Shown piece by piece: positions 1 to 15,000 of a stretch of DNA of 64,000 nucleotides (positions are counted from its first letter, which is position 1; each line of letters starts with the position of its first letter). A program made the position numbers and the translations under genes. The DNA comes from UMGS2069 sp900557585 (GTDB lineage Bacteria; Bacillota; Clostridia; Christensenellales; UBA1242). The stretch is from the NCBI GenBank assembly GCA_902476355.1, contig CABSCS010000001.1:53241-117240 (forward strand), written 5' to 3'. The notes under the pieces were generated by a model. It saw only the letters and a program-made list of their open reading frames with translations. It was not told where the DNA came from and did not search any database.

Positions 1-3000
1 TTTGCTGTGTATGTTGCATTTTCAGCGCCCATGTTGAATGTGTAAACGGTTGCAAGTTTCTTTGTGGTATCGTTATAAACTTGTGTTCCGCTTGCATTGA
101 ACCAACCAGCGAATGTATATCCAGTTTTTGCTGTTGCTGTAAGTGTTACAACAGAATTATAGATATAGCATGTCTTGCCGTTGATTGTTGCAGTTGTTCC
201 AGAAATTGCAACTGTTCCACCAGTCTCTCCGGTTGCAACAGCGTTGAGTGTTGTTGCATCTTTTGCAGATTGATATTTAGTTGTCACTGAAACTTCATAT
301 GCGTTGATTGTGAACTTAGCAAAGTATGAAACATTTCCAGCAGGCATTGTGAACTTGTATGTTGTGTCGGTTGGTTTGTAAACTGTTCCGCCAACTGTTG
401 AGTTTGAAGCAGCAGTTGTAAGAGTGTTGTTTGTGAACCAACCACCAAATGACCAACCAGTGTTTGCAGTTGCTGTAATTGTTACTGTTGAACCATAGTT
501 ATATGTTCCAGCACCAGTTACGCTTCCGCCATCTGCTTCAATTCCACTTACGGTTACTGTATATCCGTTTACAGACCAGTTAGCGTAAAGTGTAATGTTA
601 GATGTGATTGTCCATGTGGTTACTGCATCTTTGTTTACAGAGCCATTTGCATTGAAGTATTTAGTTCCCTTTCCACCCTCTTCTGTAAAGTATCCAAGGA
701 AGGTGTTTCCAGTCTTGCTTGGAGCAGTAATTGCAGAAATTGTGGTGTTATAGGTTGCTGAAATTGTGTCTGTTCCACCAGTTCCGCCAACTTTGTTAAG
801 AGTTACGGTATAAGTGTGAGCAGTTGCGTTTGCTGTAAGAGTAAGATCATTTGCTGGCATTGTGAATGTGCAGTTCTTGGTTGTTGAGAAGTCTGATGAA
901 CTATTTGTCAACTTAGACCTTCTAGGAGCAAAGGTTGTAAGTTCTGGGGTTAAGGAGCCTGATGAACCATTTGTCCACTTCGACCAGTCATAACCAGCAA
1001 GCATTGTTGCGTTGATTGTTACGCTTGCACCATACTTGTATGAACCAGCACCTGTAACAGTGTCAATTCCTGTTCCCTTTTTAAGGGTCAAGGTGTATGA
1101 GTTTCTCTTATAGTAAACTTTAAGAACGGTTGAACCGTCACCAGCAACTCTTCCGGTGTTGCTTGTTCCAGTTTTTGTGGTGTCAACACTGAATCCAGTT
1201 AATGGTGTGTTTGTTGCGGTTACTGTTGAATCGGTGAATGCTGTCAAACCTGTTGTGGTTCTTGAAGCAGTTGTTGGATATGTTCCGTCAACTTTTTCAT
1301 CGTAATGTTCAACTGTATAGGCAACTTTGTTTGCCTCAAATTTAGCATAAAGTTTATAACTTGCACCGTTTGAGTGAGCGGTTGCAGTGTATGTTCCTTT
1401 ATAGTCGCTTTGAACAGCGCTTGTTGTTACACCCGCAGAAGTTGTGCATGCTTCGTTTGTGAACCAACCAACGAATGAATATCCGGCGTTAGCACGAGCA
1501 TAAAGTTCAGCAGATGCACCAAATTTGAGTGTTTGTGATGGGCTTGTTTCGTTGGTGATTGCACCAAATCCAACGCGTCCACCAACAAATGTTGAAGATG
1601 AGCCGTTTGAGAATGTCTTTGAAACGAGTGTTACTGTATACTCGTCAACAGCAAAGTTTGCAGTCAATGTGAGTGTTGCTCCCTTTGCCATTGCTGGCAT
1701 TGTGAAGGTATACTCTGCACTGTCTGATGCAATTCCTGAAACTGTGCTTGTCCAACCAGTGAAGTGATATCCAGCAACGCTTGCAACTGCTTTTACAGTT
1801 ACAGAAGAGTTATATTGAACATCGGTCAAGGTTGTTGTGCTTGTTCCTGTGATTGCCGAGCCTTTTGCGTTTGTGATATATGCAGAACCAAGAGCCTTTC
1901 CATTTTCTGTTGTAACGCCAACAGACAATGTGTACTCGTGGATTGTGTATTGTGCATAAAGTGTTTGAGCACCAGTGATTTGAACTTTTGTTGAAGCAGA
2001 AATTGTTGTTCCTGTTCCATCTTTTGCTGTGTTCCAAGAAGCAAATTCATATCCAGCCAAAGTTGCGGTTGGAAGAGTTCCATAGTTTGCGTTATATGTA
2101 ACTTCTTTTGTCTTGTCACCAACAACTGTTCCGCCGTTAGGGTTGAATGTTACTGTATATGTGTTTGCTGTCCACTTAGCAACAAGTTCAATTGTGATTG
2201 TTGAAGCACTTCCAGCAGTTACACCTGCATATGTTGCAAGGTCGTTTACTGTGTATGCCTTGTTGTTTGTTACAAGGGTTACTGCTTTGGTTGTTGCATG
2301 TGTAATGTTCCAACCAGCAAGTGTGTATCCAGTTTTTGTTACACCATTGTTTACAGTGTATGAACCAGTGAATGCTTTTACACCAGAAGTTGCAAGAGCA
2401 GTTGTGCCATTCTTATAAGCAAATTTATAGGTGTTTTCTTGGAACTTAGCGTATAAGCGATAGGTTCCTTGGTTTGTTCCGTTTGAAACATATGTCAAAC
2501 TGTTATTGAGTGTTGGAGAATATGAAGCACTTGTGCTTACTGCACTTCCTGTGCAGTTTGCATTTTCGAACCAACCGATGAATGCATATCCAGCAGAAGC
2601 GGTTGCATTTACGGTTGCAGTCTTGCCATATACAACGCCAGTTGCATTTCCAGAAACTGTTCCGCCAACAAGTGTTGATGAAAGTTCATGTTTAGCATCT
2701 GTTTCGTTATATCCATATGTTGCACTTCCAACTTCAACATTATATGTGTTTTGTGCGAAGTGAGCAACAAGGTTATATTTTGAACCATTTGCACCAATGT
2801 CTTGCATTGTGAATGTATGGGTCAAATCGTCTGAAACTTTTGTTTCGCCAACATACCAACCAGTGAAGTGATATCCAGTTGTTGCAATTGCACGAACTGT
2901 TACGCTTGCACCATAGTTATAGTTTGCAGAAGCCCCTGTTCCAGTTGCACCAACATATGCGTTTCCGCCAGCGGTTGGGGTTGCACTTGTTGTAACTCCG

Positions 3001-6000
3001 AATGTCTTGATTGTTGCAGAAACTGTAATTGTCAAGTCGCTTGCAATGTTGTGTGTATAACTTCCAGAAGAAATTGTAACGCCAGTTGCACTGTAAGCAA
3101 TGTTGTAATATCCAGTTGATACTGTTCCAGTCAAGGTTACAGTTTCACCAAAGTAAACTGTGAATGTTTTTTCGCTTCCTGTTGTTCCATTCAAGTTTGT
3201 TGAATATGAAACAGATTTAACACCAGTTCCCTTTGAAATTGTAACTGTATATGAGTTTGCGGTGTAAACTGCACTATATTCAAGAGCACTTGTTGGAATT
3301 GATGCTTGTGCTTGGGTTGTTGCAACGCCATTGCTTGAAGCAACCTCTGTTCCAGTTGTTCCTCTTCCTGCAACCCATTTTGTGAAGGTGTAACCTGTCA
3401 CTGTTGGAGCAGTCATTGTTGCAGTCTTTTTGAGTGGCATTTTGATTGTTGTAACAATTCCGCTTGTTGTTACATAGTCACTCTTGATGCTGATTCCCAT
3501 TGCTTTCAAAGCAATTGATGAACCAGTGATTGCATATGAATAGATGTTAATGTCATATGTTTTAGATTCAAACAAAGCAAAGTAGTTTTGTCCAGCAGTT
3601 GTCATTGCTGTGGTTGTCATTGTTGCAGTTGTTGCAATTGGGTTTCCGCTTACAACGCCTTTATACCAACCAACGAATGTATAACCACTGTTTGCTGTTG
3701 CTGTGATTGTTGTTGTTGCATTATAGTCGATTCCGGCTGTAACGCTTGTTCCAGCGGTTCCAGAGCCAATCTTTACTGTTCCGCCAAGAACGCCATCGCC
3801 AGAAGCCTCAATTGTGTTTCCAAATCTGGTTTGAACTTTAACAGTCAAATCATATTGGTTAATTGTGAACTTCGATTTCAATGTAACGTTGTCTGCTGGC
3901 ATTGTGAAGGTATATTGTCTTCCAGCGCCAGAAATCTTGGTTTCGGTTGAACCTTTAACATTGTACCAACCTTCGAATGTGTAACCTTCGTTCTCGGTTG
4001 CAGAAACTGTAACCTTTTGAGCGTTGAGGTCGCTGTCAACAACATTGAATGTTGCGTTGAGGGTTGAACCTGTTGTTCCGATTCTTGCAGTTCCACCAAC
4101 TCCGGCAGAAACTGTAACTGTATAAGCTTTTGTCTCGAAGAGAGCACTGTATGTTTGTCCAGCAGTTGTCATTGCTGCGGTTGTCATTGAAAGTTCTTTT
4201 GAAGTTGCAGTCTTTGTAAAGTCTGTTCCAACAAACCAACCAACAAATGAATATCCGTCATTTACAGAAGCAGTGATTGTTGCTGTCTTTGTAAGGATAA
4301 CTGATCCAGCACCTGAAACGCTTCCGCCGAGTGCACTTTCGGTTGGGGTTCCGTCTGTTCCAACTTTTACATATGCTTTGAGTGTCAAAGTATATGAGTT
4401 AGCGGTGTAAAGAGCAGTATATGTAAGTCCAGCAGTTGTCATTGCAGCAGTTTTAAGTGTTCCAGTTGTCTTTGTTCCACTTGTTCCTGTTCCAGTGAAC
4501 CAACCAGCAAATGTATATCCAGATTTTGCAGTTGCTGTGATTGAAGCGGTTTGACCAAATGTTACTTGTGCTGTATATGTTCCAGCAGAACCAGTAAATG
4601 TAAGTCCACCAAGGCTTGCAAATCCAGCGTCTGACAATGTTGCTGTTTCAGAACCATATTGTGTATAGTTCTTGATTGTGAGAGTATAGGTTTGAATTGC
4701 AAACTTAGCATAGATTGTTGCTTTGCTTGCAGGCATCTTGAATGTATACTCTGTGTCTGAAACTTTTGTAAGTCCAGTTGTATATGCAGAAGTGCAATCA
4801 GCATCTGTGAAGAAGCCAACGAACTTATATCCAGTTGCAGGAGAAATTGTAAGAGTGGTTGACTGAGTATAGTAATACGAGCCAGCACCCGAAACGCTTC
4901 CGCCGTCTGTTCCAACTGTAAGTTTGTTGTCTGCCCCAACAAATTTGTTTGTGATTGTAAGAGCATATTTGTTTTGTTCCCAAATTGCAGAAAGTGTTAC
5001 TTTTCCGCCATTGGTGTTAAGAAGTCCAGCATCTTCAAGAATTGTTGCAACGTCAACACTTGCTGAAAGAGCATATGTTTTGGCGTCGTCAAGTCTCCAA
5101 CCTTTGAGGGTTGCACCTGTATAGGTGAAGATTGCGCCCTTCAATGTAACCTTTCCACTTGCAGAATATGTGATTCCGGTTTGTGTTTGGGTTGTGTTTG
5201 TTTGTGCGCCAGCGAATGTTGGATAATTAGATGCATATTCAATTGTATAGGTGTTAGCACTATAAATTGGATAAAGTGTAATGTCATATCCAGCAGTGTT
5301 GCCAGCAAGTTTTCCTGCTTTTGTTGCAAGGTCAGTAACGGTTACTGTTGCGTTAAGTCCATAAATGGCTGAACCGCTTCCAGCAGTTGCTTTTGTAAGG
5401 CTCCAACCAACAATGTGATATCCAGCGTTTGCTGTGTTAATATCTGCACCACTGTTTGTTGTAAATGACTCGGTATAAGTTTTTGTAGTGGTTCCAGTGA
5501 TACCGTCGAATGTGATTCTATAAGTATTTTCTCTCCATTGAGCATAGAGGGTTTGGTCGGCAGTGATTGTAACTTTTGTTGTTGCAGTTACTGTTTCTCC
5601 GCTTCCGTCTTTTGCTGTGTTCCATGATGTGAAGTAGTATCCTGAACGAGTTACAGTGTTAAGTGTACCATAGGTTGAGTTATAGTAAACTGTCTTTGAA
5701 CCAGTTTCAGGAATTCCACCGTTTGCATTAAATGTAACATTATAGCCATTTGCAGTGAAGAGTGCATAGATTGTGATTGTTGCACCGTTTTTGTCTTGTG
5801 CAGGGATTGCATATTTACCGCTTGTAACGGTTGCACTTGTTGTGCAGTTTGCATTTGTGAACCAACCAGCAAATGTATATCCAGTGTTTGCAGTTGCAGA
5901 AACTGTTGCGCTTGTTCCAAATTTATATTTGCCAGCGCCAGTTACTGTTCCACCAACATTGGTGTCTGCTTTTCCGTTCACTCTTGTAACAACTGAAATA

Positions 6001-9000
6001 CTCAATGTATATTCATCTGCCACATATGAAGCAATGAGTTTATAGGTTTCATTGTTCTTTGTAAGTGCTGGCATGTTGAAGTTATAGGTTTCGCCTGCGC
6101 CTGCAATCTTGTTTGCAGTTGCAACACTTGAAACATACCAACCATCGAAGTGATAACCTTTAACCTTTGTTGCGGTTACTGTTGTTGCAGTTCCATAGAT
6201 GATTCCATCTTTGCTTGAAACAGCAGTTGTAAGAGCGGTTCCGTTTACTTTTGTAATGCTTGCAGTTCCGTTTACAGCCTCAACTTCAAGAGTATAGTTG
6301 CTGTGGATTGTGTAATGTGCAGAAAGTGTAACTGTTCCGCCATTTTCTGTTGTAAGGTTTTTGAGAGTAGCGCTTGCCAAAACAGTTGAACCATCGGCTT
6401 TTGTGAAGTAGTCGAAGTCATAACCTGCTTTCTTAGGAGTAAGTCCTGGGTGAAGAGCAGCAAATCCGGCATATTCACGGCTATATACAAGAACGCTTGA
6501 AACTGTTTTGCTTTCGCCAATCAATCCGTCAACTGCGTCGAAGATAACTGTATAGGTGTTAGCCTCGAAGAGAGCGGTGTAAACAAGTCCAGATGTTGTC
6601 ATCTTGTCTGTTGTTGCAGTTGCAGTTGTAGCAAATTGAGTTGAAACACCTTTTCCTGTATACCAACCAACGAAGTGGTATCCAGCGAGTTCTGTTGCTT
6701 TGATTGTTGCAGTTGCGTTGAAGTCGATGCTTCCAGCACCTGTAACTGTTCCGCCAACAGCGCTTTCTGTTGCTTCACCATCACCAACTTTTACATAGGT
6801 GTAAAGTGTTACAGCATATTTGTTTGCAGTCCATTGAGCATAGATTGTTACATCTGCGCCAGTTGAAAGGTTTCTTGAAGTTGCAAGAACTTCGTCGCCT
6901 GTTCCGCCTTTCTTGGTGTTCCAACTCTGGAATGTATATCCAGTTGCAGTTGCTTTTCCAAGTTCGTTTGCACTGATGTCTTCATCATATGTTGCAGTGA
7001 TTGTTGTTGGGATATTTCCAACGGTTGAAACCCCAGCAGGAGCGTTTCCGTTGAAGATAACCTTATATTGTTTTGCAGTCCATGTTGCATATACGTCAAC
7101 AATTGCGCCGTTTTCAGCAGTCAATGATGTTGATTCATATGTTACAACAGTTCCTTTTCCGTTGGCTTGTGTGTTATAGCCAGCGAATGTGTAACCAACG
7201 AGTGATGGAGTTGCAAGTTCACTTGAAGCAAGTGCTGCACCATATTTCACGCCGTTGATGTTTGCATTGAGCCCTGAAACTGAACCAGCAGTTCCAGCAG
7301 GTTTGTTCGCATTGAAGCGAACTGAATATGAGTTTCTTGTATAGTAAAGTGAAATTACAAGGTTTCCGTCTGCAGAAATTGTAAGAGCATTTTCTGTGAG
7401 GTTGGTTGTATATCTACTATATGTGAATCCTTCATATGTTGTCTTTACAGAAGCAAGGTCAACAGTTGATGCAGTTGTTCCAGTGTGTTTAACTGAATCT
7501 GCTTCTTCCCATGTTCCGTCAAGGTTTTCTGTAAAGTGTTTAACTGTATATTTAGTGTTTGTGTTAGCATTCCATTTTGCAGTGAGAACTACAATTGCGC
7601 CTTGTTCAGATGCAAGGTTCATGAACTTGTCTGCTGTAACGGCAGTGGTTCCATTTGACCAAGCGGTCCATGTTGTTCCGTCGCCATATTTTGCAGTTGC
7701 AGTGTTAAGACCAGTTGCAGTGAATCCAGCAAATGTGTAACCAACTCTTGAAGTTGTGCCAAATGCATATGCTTCATTATAGGTTGCTGTTACTGATGTG
7801 ATTGATGTTCCACCAGCAGTTACATAGTTTACTATATAGGTGTTTGCTTTCCAGATAGCATAAAGTGTGATTGTTGCAGGTGCATATGGAGTTTCAAGTC
7901 CAACTTCTCTTACGAGAGTTGAAACATCAATTGTTCCAACAAGAGCAGCAATTTCTTTTGTTGCAGCGCTGTCTGTGTTCCAACCAATGAATGTGTATCC
8001 AGTTTTTGAATATTTGTTTGTTACAGTTGGGATTGCAATTGAACCACCGAATGTTGCAGTCATATCGGCAATTGCAGAAGCAACTGTTGCACCGTTTGCA
8101 TTGAACTTCACGGTGTATACGTTTGCAGTGAATTTAGCATAGAGGTTAATAGTTCCATTGTTTGCAATTGTGTTTGTAACTTGATAGATGTTATATCCTG
8201 TGCCTGCTTTCACTGTAAGAGCAGTTGCGCCATTTGCGTCGACGAACCAGCCATTGAAGGTGTATCCGTTTGATGCAGTAGCGTAAAGGTTTACGTTGTC
8301 AAGATAGTTTGCAGTTGCACTTGTTGTGCCAGATGCGCCGATACCAATTGTTGCACCAGCAGTTCCAGTTCCAATTGCAGAAACTTTAACAGTGTAAACG
8401 TTTTTATCAAACACGGCAGTAAGCGCATAGTCGCCTGCTGGCATGTTGAATTTGTACTCTGCTTTGGTTGATTTTTCACCTTCTGCGTCTGTCCAACGAA
8501 CGAAGTGGTATCCAGCAGAAGCAGTTGCTTTAACTGTGATTGCAGTGTTGTAATCATAAGTTCCAGCACCTTCTGTTGTTCCGGTGTCAGCAGGGCTAAC
8601 GGTGATTGTCAAGTTGTATTGGTTAATATCCCAATGAGCATAGAGTGTTTGTGCGGTTGTGATTGTAACAGGAGTGTCTGCTTCAACTTGTGTTCCAGCA
8701 GTCTTGTCTGTAAACCAACCGTTGAATGTGTAACCAGTTCTTGTTGCTTCTGGAAGAGTTCCATAGGTTTCAGCATAGGTTACGGTCATTGTCTTGGTTG
8801 AGCAGTTTCCTCCGTTTGCATCAAATGTAACAGTATATTTGTTTGCTGTTGCAGTTGCAGTAAGAGTAACATTGCCTGCTCCAAGAACAAATGATGTTTC
8901 TTTTGTTGCAAGTGTCTTGTCACCTGTCCAACCATTCCATGTGTATCCAGCACTTACGGTTGCATCAATGTTGATTGTTGCACCAAAGTAGAATTCACCA

Positions 9001-12000
9001 TTTCCAGAAACAGCACTGATACCTGTTTCCTTGTTAAGAGTTACTGTATATTTCTCTCTTGTAAGGTAAACTTTCAAAACTGTTGTTCCGTTAGGATTGA
9101 TTGTTGCTTTAAGTTCTGAAGCATCGGTTTCAAGAATATATCCAGCAAGGTTCAATTCTCCATTTGTGAAGTTCTTTGAAATTGCTGTTGCATTTACTGT
9201 TGCGTTTGTTGTTCCTGTCTTGTTCTCGGTTTCGAGTTTTTCATAGGTTGTTGCAAGAGTAGATGCGTCTGTAAGATTTTTAACATATGTTTCAATCTTA
9301 TATGCTGTGTCTGATTTTTCAGACCAACGAGCGATAAGGACTACGGTTTCGCCATCAACAGATGTAAGGTTCTTGTCGGTGTTAACAACAAGTTTTCCAC
9401 CTTCGGTGTACCAACCTTCAAATTTATAGCCAGGTGCGCTTGGGATTCCAAGAGCGTTTGCACTGATTTGAGCGTCATACTTGATGCCTGAAATTGTTGA
9501 AGGAATGTCTTTAACATCGCTTCCAGCAGGAGTATTTCCGTTAAATGATACAGAGTATGTGTGTGCTTCCCAATGAGCATAGAATGTTGCGTTTCCGTCA
9601 TGTGCCCATTTTCCATCTACCAAATAACCTTCAACGGTTGCGTTAACTTTTCCGGTGTTATCTGTAATTGCAAGTCCAGCAGTTGCAGAAGTGAACCAAC
9701 CAACAAAGTCGTAACCAACTCTTGAAGCAACTGTATCAGTAAGGCTGAGAGCAACATCATAAGTTGCGGTTGCGGTTTGTGTTAATGGATTTCCACCATT
9801 TGCGTTAAGGGTGATTGTATAGGTGTTTGCATCCCATGTTGCTTTAACTGAAACTGTTGCACCTTCTGCTGATGCAAGGTTCTTTGAAGCAGTTGTGATT
9901 GTTGTTTCACCCATTACATATGAACCAAATGTGTATCCTGTTCTTTCAGCAACTGGAAGAGTTCCAAGAGTTTGAGCAAATGCAACTTGTTTTGTTGCAA
10001 TTGTTTTTGCCTCGTTAAGAGTCCAACCATTTGCTGCGGTGAATGTACCATTGTTTGCAGAAATTGAAACTGTATATTTGTTTGCAGTCCATTGAGCAAA
10101 GAATGTTGTTCCGCCAACGCGTGTCCACTTGCCAGCGGTGATATATCCTTCTACATTGCTTTGTACAGCGCCAGTTGCGTCTGCAACCATGATTCCGTTT
10201 TCTTTTTCTGTGAACCAACCTTTGAATGTGTATCCAGTTGATGTTACAGGAACAATTGTGCTTCCGAATGCGCCATCAAATGTTACAGTTTTTGCGGTTG
10301 GAACGCCAGCAACAGAAGAATCGGCTTGTGCGTTTCCATTGAATGTAACTTGATATGTAAGTGCTGTCCAAACTGCATAGAGTGTAACTTTTCCGTCTTT
10401 ATCAGATGAAAGACCTGAAACAGTTGCTCCGTCTGCATATTTAACAGCGCCGTTTTTGGTTTCTGCCCAACCTGTGAATCTATATCCAGGAAGAACGAAG
10501 CCGTTTGCAGAAAGTGCTTTTGATGCAGTGAATGACAATGTCATTTGTTCTGTTTTACCGGTAACAGTTCCGGTTGCACCTTCTGGTTTTGCTCCATCAA
10601 ATGTGATGGTGTATGAGTTTTCACTCCATGTTGCGGTGATTGTGATTGTTGCGCCGTTAGCGGTTTGTGCAGGAACGGTGTATTTTCCGTCTGTGTCAAC
10701 GCTTCCGGTTTCAACTGTAAATCCACCAAATGTGTATCCAGTTTCTGTGTTTTGAACAAGAGTTATTGTAGAGCCAAATTCAGCAGTTGTTGTTGTGGTT
10801 CCAACTTCTCCAATACCAGCGTTACCACCAGCGGTTGCGCCCGCTTTTACAACTTTGATTGTATAGGTGTCTTTTGCAAATCTTGCAACAAGTGTCAATC
10901 CGTTTACTGGGATTGTAACTTCATATGATGCAGAAGTTGAAACTCTTTCTCCTGCTTCGGTTTGCCATTCAACGAAGTGATATCCAGCATTTGCTGTGGC
11001 TGTGATTGCAACGGTTTTGTTGTAATTATATGTTCCAGCACCTGTGGTTTTTCCATAAGCCTCATCTGGGAGAACTTTAAGAATCAATTCATAGTCGTTG
11101 ATTGTGAAGTGAGCATAGAGTGTGTGGTTGTTTGGTTTTGTAACTTTTGTTGCATCGGTAACCTTTGTTCCGCCAGTTGCAAGAGTGTACCAACCATCAA
11201 ATATCCAACCAGTCTTGGTTGCTTTGATAGCATCAATTCCGGTATAGTTTGCATCAAATGTAACGGTGAGTGTTTGTGTTGCAGGTGTTCCGCCGTTTTC
11301 TTGTGCGTTAAGTGTAACTGTATATTCGTTTGCAGTTGCGTTTGCTGTAAGAGCAATTGCTTTTGCTTCAAGAACAAATGTTGCATCTTGTGCGTCAAGG
11401 TCAAGGCCACCTGTCCAGTTCTTCCATGTGTATCCTGCTTTTACAGTTGCACCAAGTTGAACTGTTGCACCATAGTAGTATGTTGCGTTTCCTGTTACAG
11501 CACTGATACCAGTTCCCTTGTCAAGAGCAACATCGAATGTGTCTCTTGTGAAGCGTACAACAAGTACAAGTGAACCTTCACCAACAATTGTTCCTGTAAG
11601 TTTTGATCCTTCTTCAACAAATGTTCTGCCAGGAAGTTTAGTTTTGTCGAATACGCCATTTGTGAAGTATTTAGAAACTGCTGTTGCATTTGCAGGATCA
11701 TCGGTTGTTCCGATTTCAACTTGTGAATCAAATTCTGTGTACTTGCCGTCTACAAGTGATTTTCCATCAGCAGAAATGTCTTGCATTTCATATCTGATTG
11801 TATATTTTGTTTCATCGCTTGCAGTGTAACGAGCAACAAGTGTGTGATCGGTTGAGATGATAACTTTTGTTGTTTCACTGATAGCAGTTCCGTCCTCTGT
11901 GAACCATCCTTCGAATGAGTAACCACTTGCAGGGGTTACAGCAGGAAGTGTTCCATAGGTTCCGTTGAATTTAACTGTTTTTTCAGTTGTGTCGGTTGAT

Positions 12001-15000
12001 CCATGAGCACCAATATTGAATGTAACTTTAATATCGTTTTGTGTCCATGTTGCTTTCAAAGTTACAGTTGCACCGTTTGTTGCAGAAAGGTTGTTTACTG
12101 TTGCGCCATTTGCATAAGTGTTTTCACCAAATGTCCAACCAGCGAATGTGTAACCTTCAAGAACAAAGCCGTTTTCTGTCAATGCTTTTGCTTGGTCATA
12201 GGTCATTGAAAGGTTTGCAGTTGAACCAGAAACTGTTGTTGTTGCAGTTTCAGGAACGTTTGCATCAAATGTGATTGTATATTTGTTTGCAGTCCATTGT
12301 GATACAAGTTCAACAACTTTGTCAAGTTCGGTTGTAAGGTTCTTTACAGTTGCGCCATTTGTATAAGTGTTTTCATTATAGAGCCATCCAGCAAATGTAT
12401 AACCTTCAAGGGTATATCCGTTTGCAGGAAGAGTAACTTCGGTTGCGAATGTTGCAGGGATATCAGCCATTGTTCCCTTTACAACATTGCTTGTTGTTGC
12501 AGGAGCCTTGCCAACAAATTTGATTGTGTAGCCGTTTGCTTGCCATCTTGCTTTAAATGTTGCGTTGTCTGCAAGAGTCCATTTTCCAGCGGTGATGAAT
12601 CCAGCAACGCTTTCGTTTACTGTTCCTTCTCCGTTTGTAACAGCAACGCCAGTTGATGTAAACCAACCAGTGAATGTGTATCCAGTAGCGACAGGAACTG
12701 AAATTGAAGTTACGAATGCGCTGTCAAATGTTACAGGAATATTTGCAGGCATTGAACCAACAGTTGCATCTGTAAGTTTTTCTGATTCAAATGAAACTGT
12801 ATATTTGTTTGCTGACCATTGTGCGTAAAGTTCAACATCAGCCTCGTTAACAGCAGAAAGTTTAGAAACGCTTTGTCTGTCAACATATGAAGCACCTTTT
12901 CCGTCTGCTTTTGTGTTCCAACCAGTGAATGTGTAACCTTCAAGTGTAAAGTTATTCTTTTCAAGGTTTACAGATGCTGTGTAAGCAATTAATGTCATGC
13001 CAGGAGTAATTCCTTTGCATGTTGTTGAAGCATTTTTAGGAACATTTTCTTTAAAGATAATGTTATATGCATTTTCTGTGAACTTAGCATAAAGGTTGAT
13101 TGTTGCACCGTTTGCTTTTTGTGCAGGAACGGTATAGGTTGCAACGCCGTTTTTGTCAGTAACGCCAAGAGAAGTGTTTCCATCAGCATCGCTGAACCAG
13201 CCAGCGAATGTGTAACCTGTGTTTGCCTTTTGATAAAGGTCGATTGTGCTGTTAAATTCAACACCAGATTTTGTCAAAACTTCAGGAGATGCAAGTTCGC
13301 CGATACCGATTGTTCCACCTGCGGTTGCTCCGATTTTTGAAATTTTAACAGTGTATGTATCAATTTCGAAGTGTGCAACAAGGATAACATCGTTTGCTGG
13401 CATATTGAATATGTATTCAACATCCTTAGATTTCTCGTTGCCATTTTCTGTCCATTTAACAAAGTGATAACCATCAGAAGCAGTTGCTGTAACTGTAACT
13501 TTTTCGTTATAGTCATAACCTTTTGCTCCGGTTGTTGTTCCTTTGCCTTCTGGGTCAACAGAAATATTAACTTGATATTTGTTGATTGTGAAGTGAGCAT
13601 AAAGTGTGTGGTTCTCTGGGTTTGTTACAGGGGTTGTTGCGGTGATTTGGTTTCCGTCAACTTTTGCATCAAACCAACCAGCGAAATCCCAACCAGTTCT
13701 TGTTGCTTCAACACCTTTAAGGTTGCTGTAAACGCTATCAAACACAGCAGTGATTGTTGCAGTTTCACAGGTTCCGCCATTTGCTGTTGCGTCAAGAGTG
13801 ATTGTAAGAGTTTTTGCCTCCCAAACAGCATAAAGTGTGATTGCTTTTGTTTTGGTAAGGTTCTTTACTTCTGTTCCACTTTGATATTGAACTTCACCAC
13901 TTGCTGTTGTTGCCCAACCCATGAAGTTATATCCTGCATAGGTGAATGTGCAGTCTGCAAGTGTAAATTCTTTTGCATAGGTTGCATCTTGTGTATAGTC
14001 TGCACCAGTTGCCTTATCATTGTTCTTTGTAAATGTGATTGTATATTCGTTTGCAATCCATTTAGCGTATACTGTGATGTTGCCAGCGTGAACATAGTTT
14101 CCGTCTGCAACATAACCGTCAACGTTTTTAAGAACTTTTCCGTCTGCTGTTGCAATTTGAACTCCGTTTTCTGCTTCGGTGAACCAACCAGCGAACTCAT
14201 ATCCATCTGCGGTTGGAGTTGCAAGTGTTGCTTTAAATGCACTGTCATATGTTGCACTGAATGAAGTTTGCATTCCAGAAACTGATGAATCAGCAGGAGT
14301 GTTTGGTTCGAATGATACAACATAGGTTTTTGCAGTCCAATGAGCAAAGAGTGTAACACTGCCCTTGTCTTCTGCAGTAAGGTTTTTGTCGGTGTATACA
14401 ACTTCGTCTGTTCCGTTCTTGTCTTTAAACCAACCAACGAATGTATATCCGGTTGCAGTTGCTTTTCCGAATGCATCTGTGCTGATTGCCTCGTCATATT
14501 TAACGTTTTCGATGTCAGTAGGAATGTTTTCAACTGTAACGCTTGTGTTTGGTTTGTTGCCATCAAATTTAACAGTATAGGTGTGTGCAGTCCATTTAGC
14601 GTATACTGTGATGTTGCCAGCGTGAACATAGTTTCCGCCTTTAACATATCCGTCAACGTTTGCAAGAACTTTTCCGTCAGCTGTTGCAATTTGAACTCCG
14701 TTTTCTGCTTCGGTGAACCAACCATTGAATGTATAGCCTGTTCTTGTTGCAAGAGCAAGAGTTGCAAATGCTTTGTCAAATTTTACAGATACAGAAGCGG
14801 TGTCGCACAAACCGCCGTTTGCGTTGAGCGAAACAACATATTCTTTTTCAGTCCATGTTGCTGTAAGTGTTACAAGATCGCCGTCAATGTTTGAAAGGCT
14901 AGTTGATGTTTCAAGAACAACTTCACCTTTGTCGTCTACATATGCAACAAATGTGTAACCAGTTCTCTCTGCAACTGGAAGAGTTCCAATTTCAGCGGTA

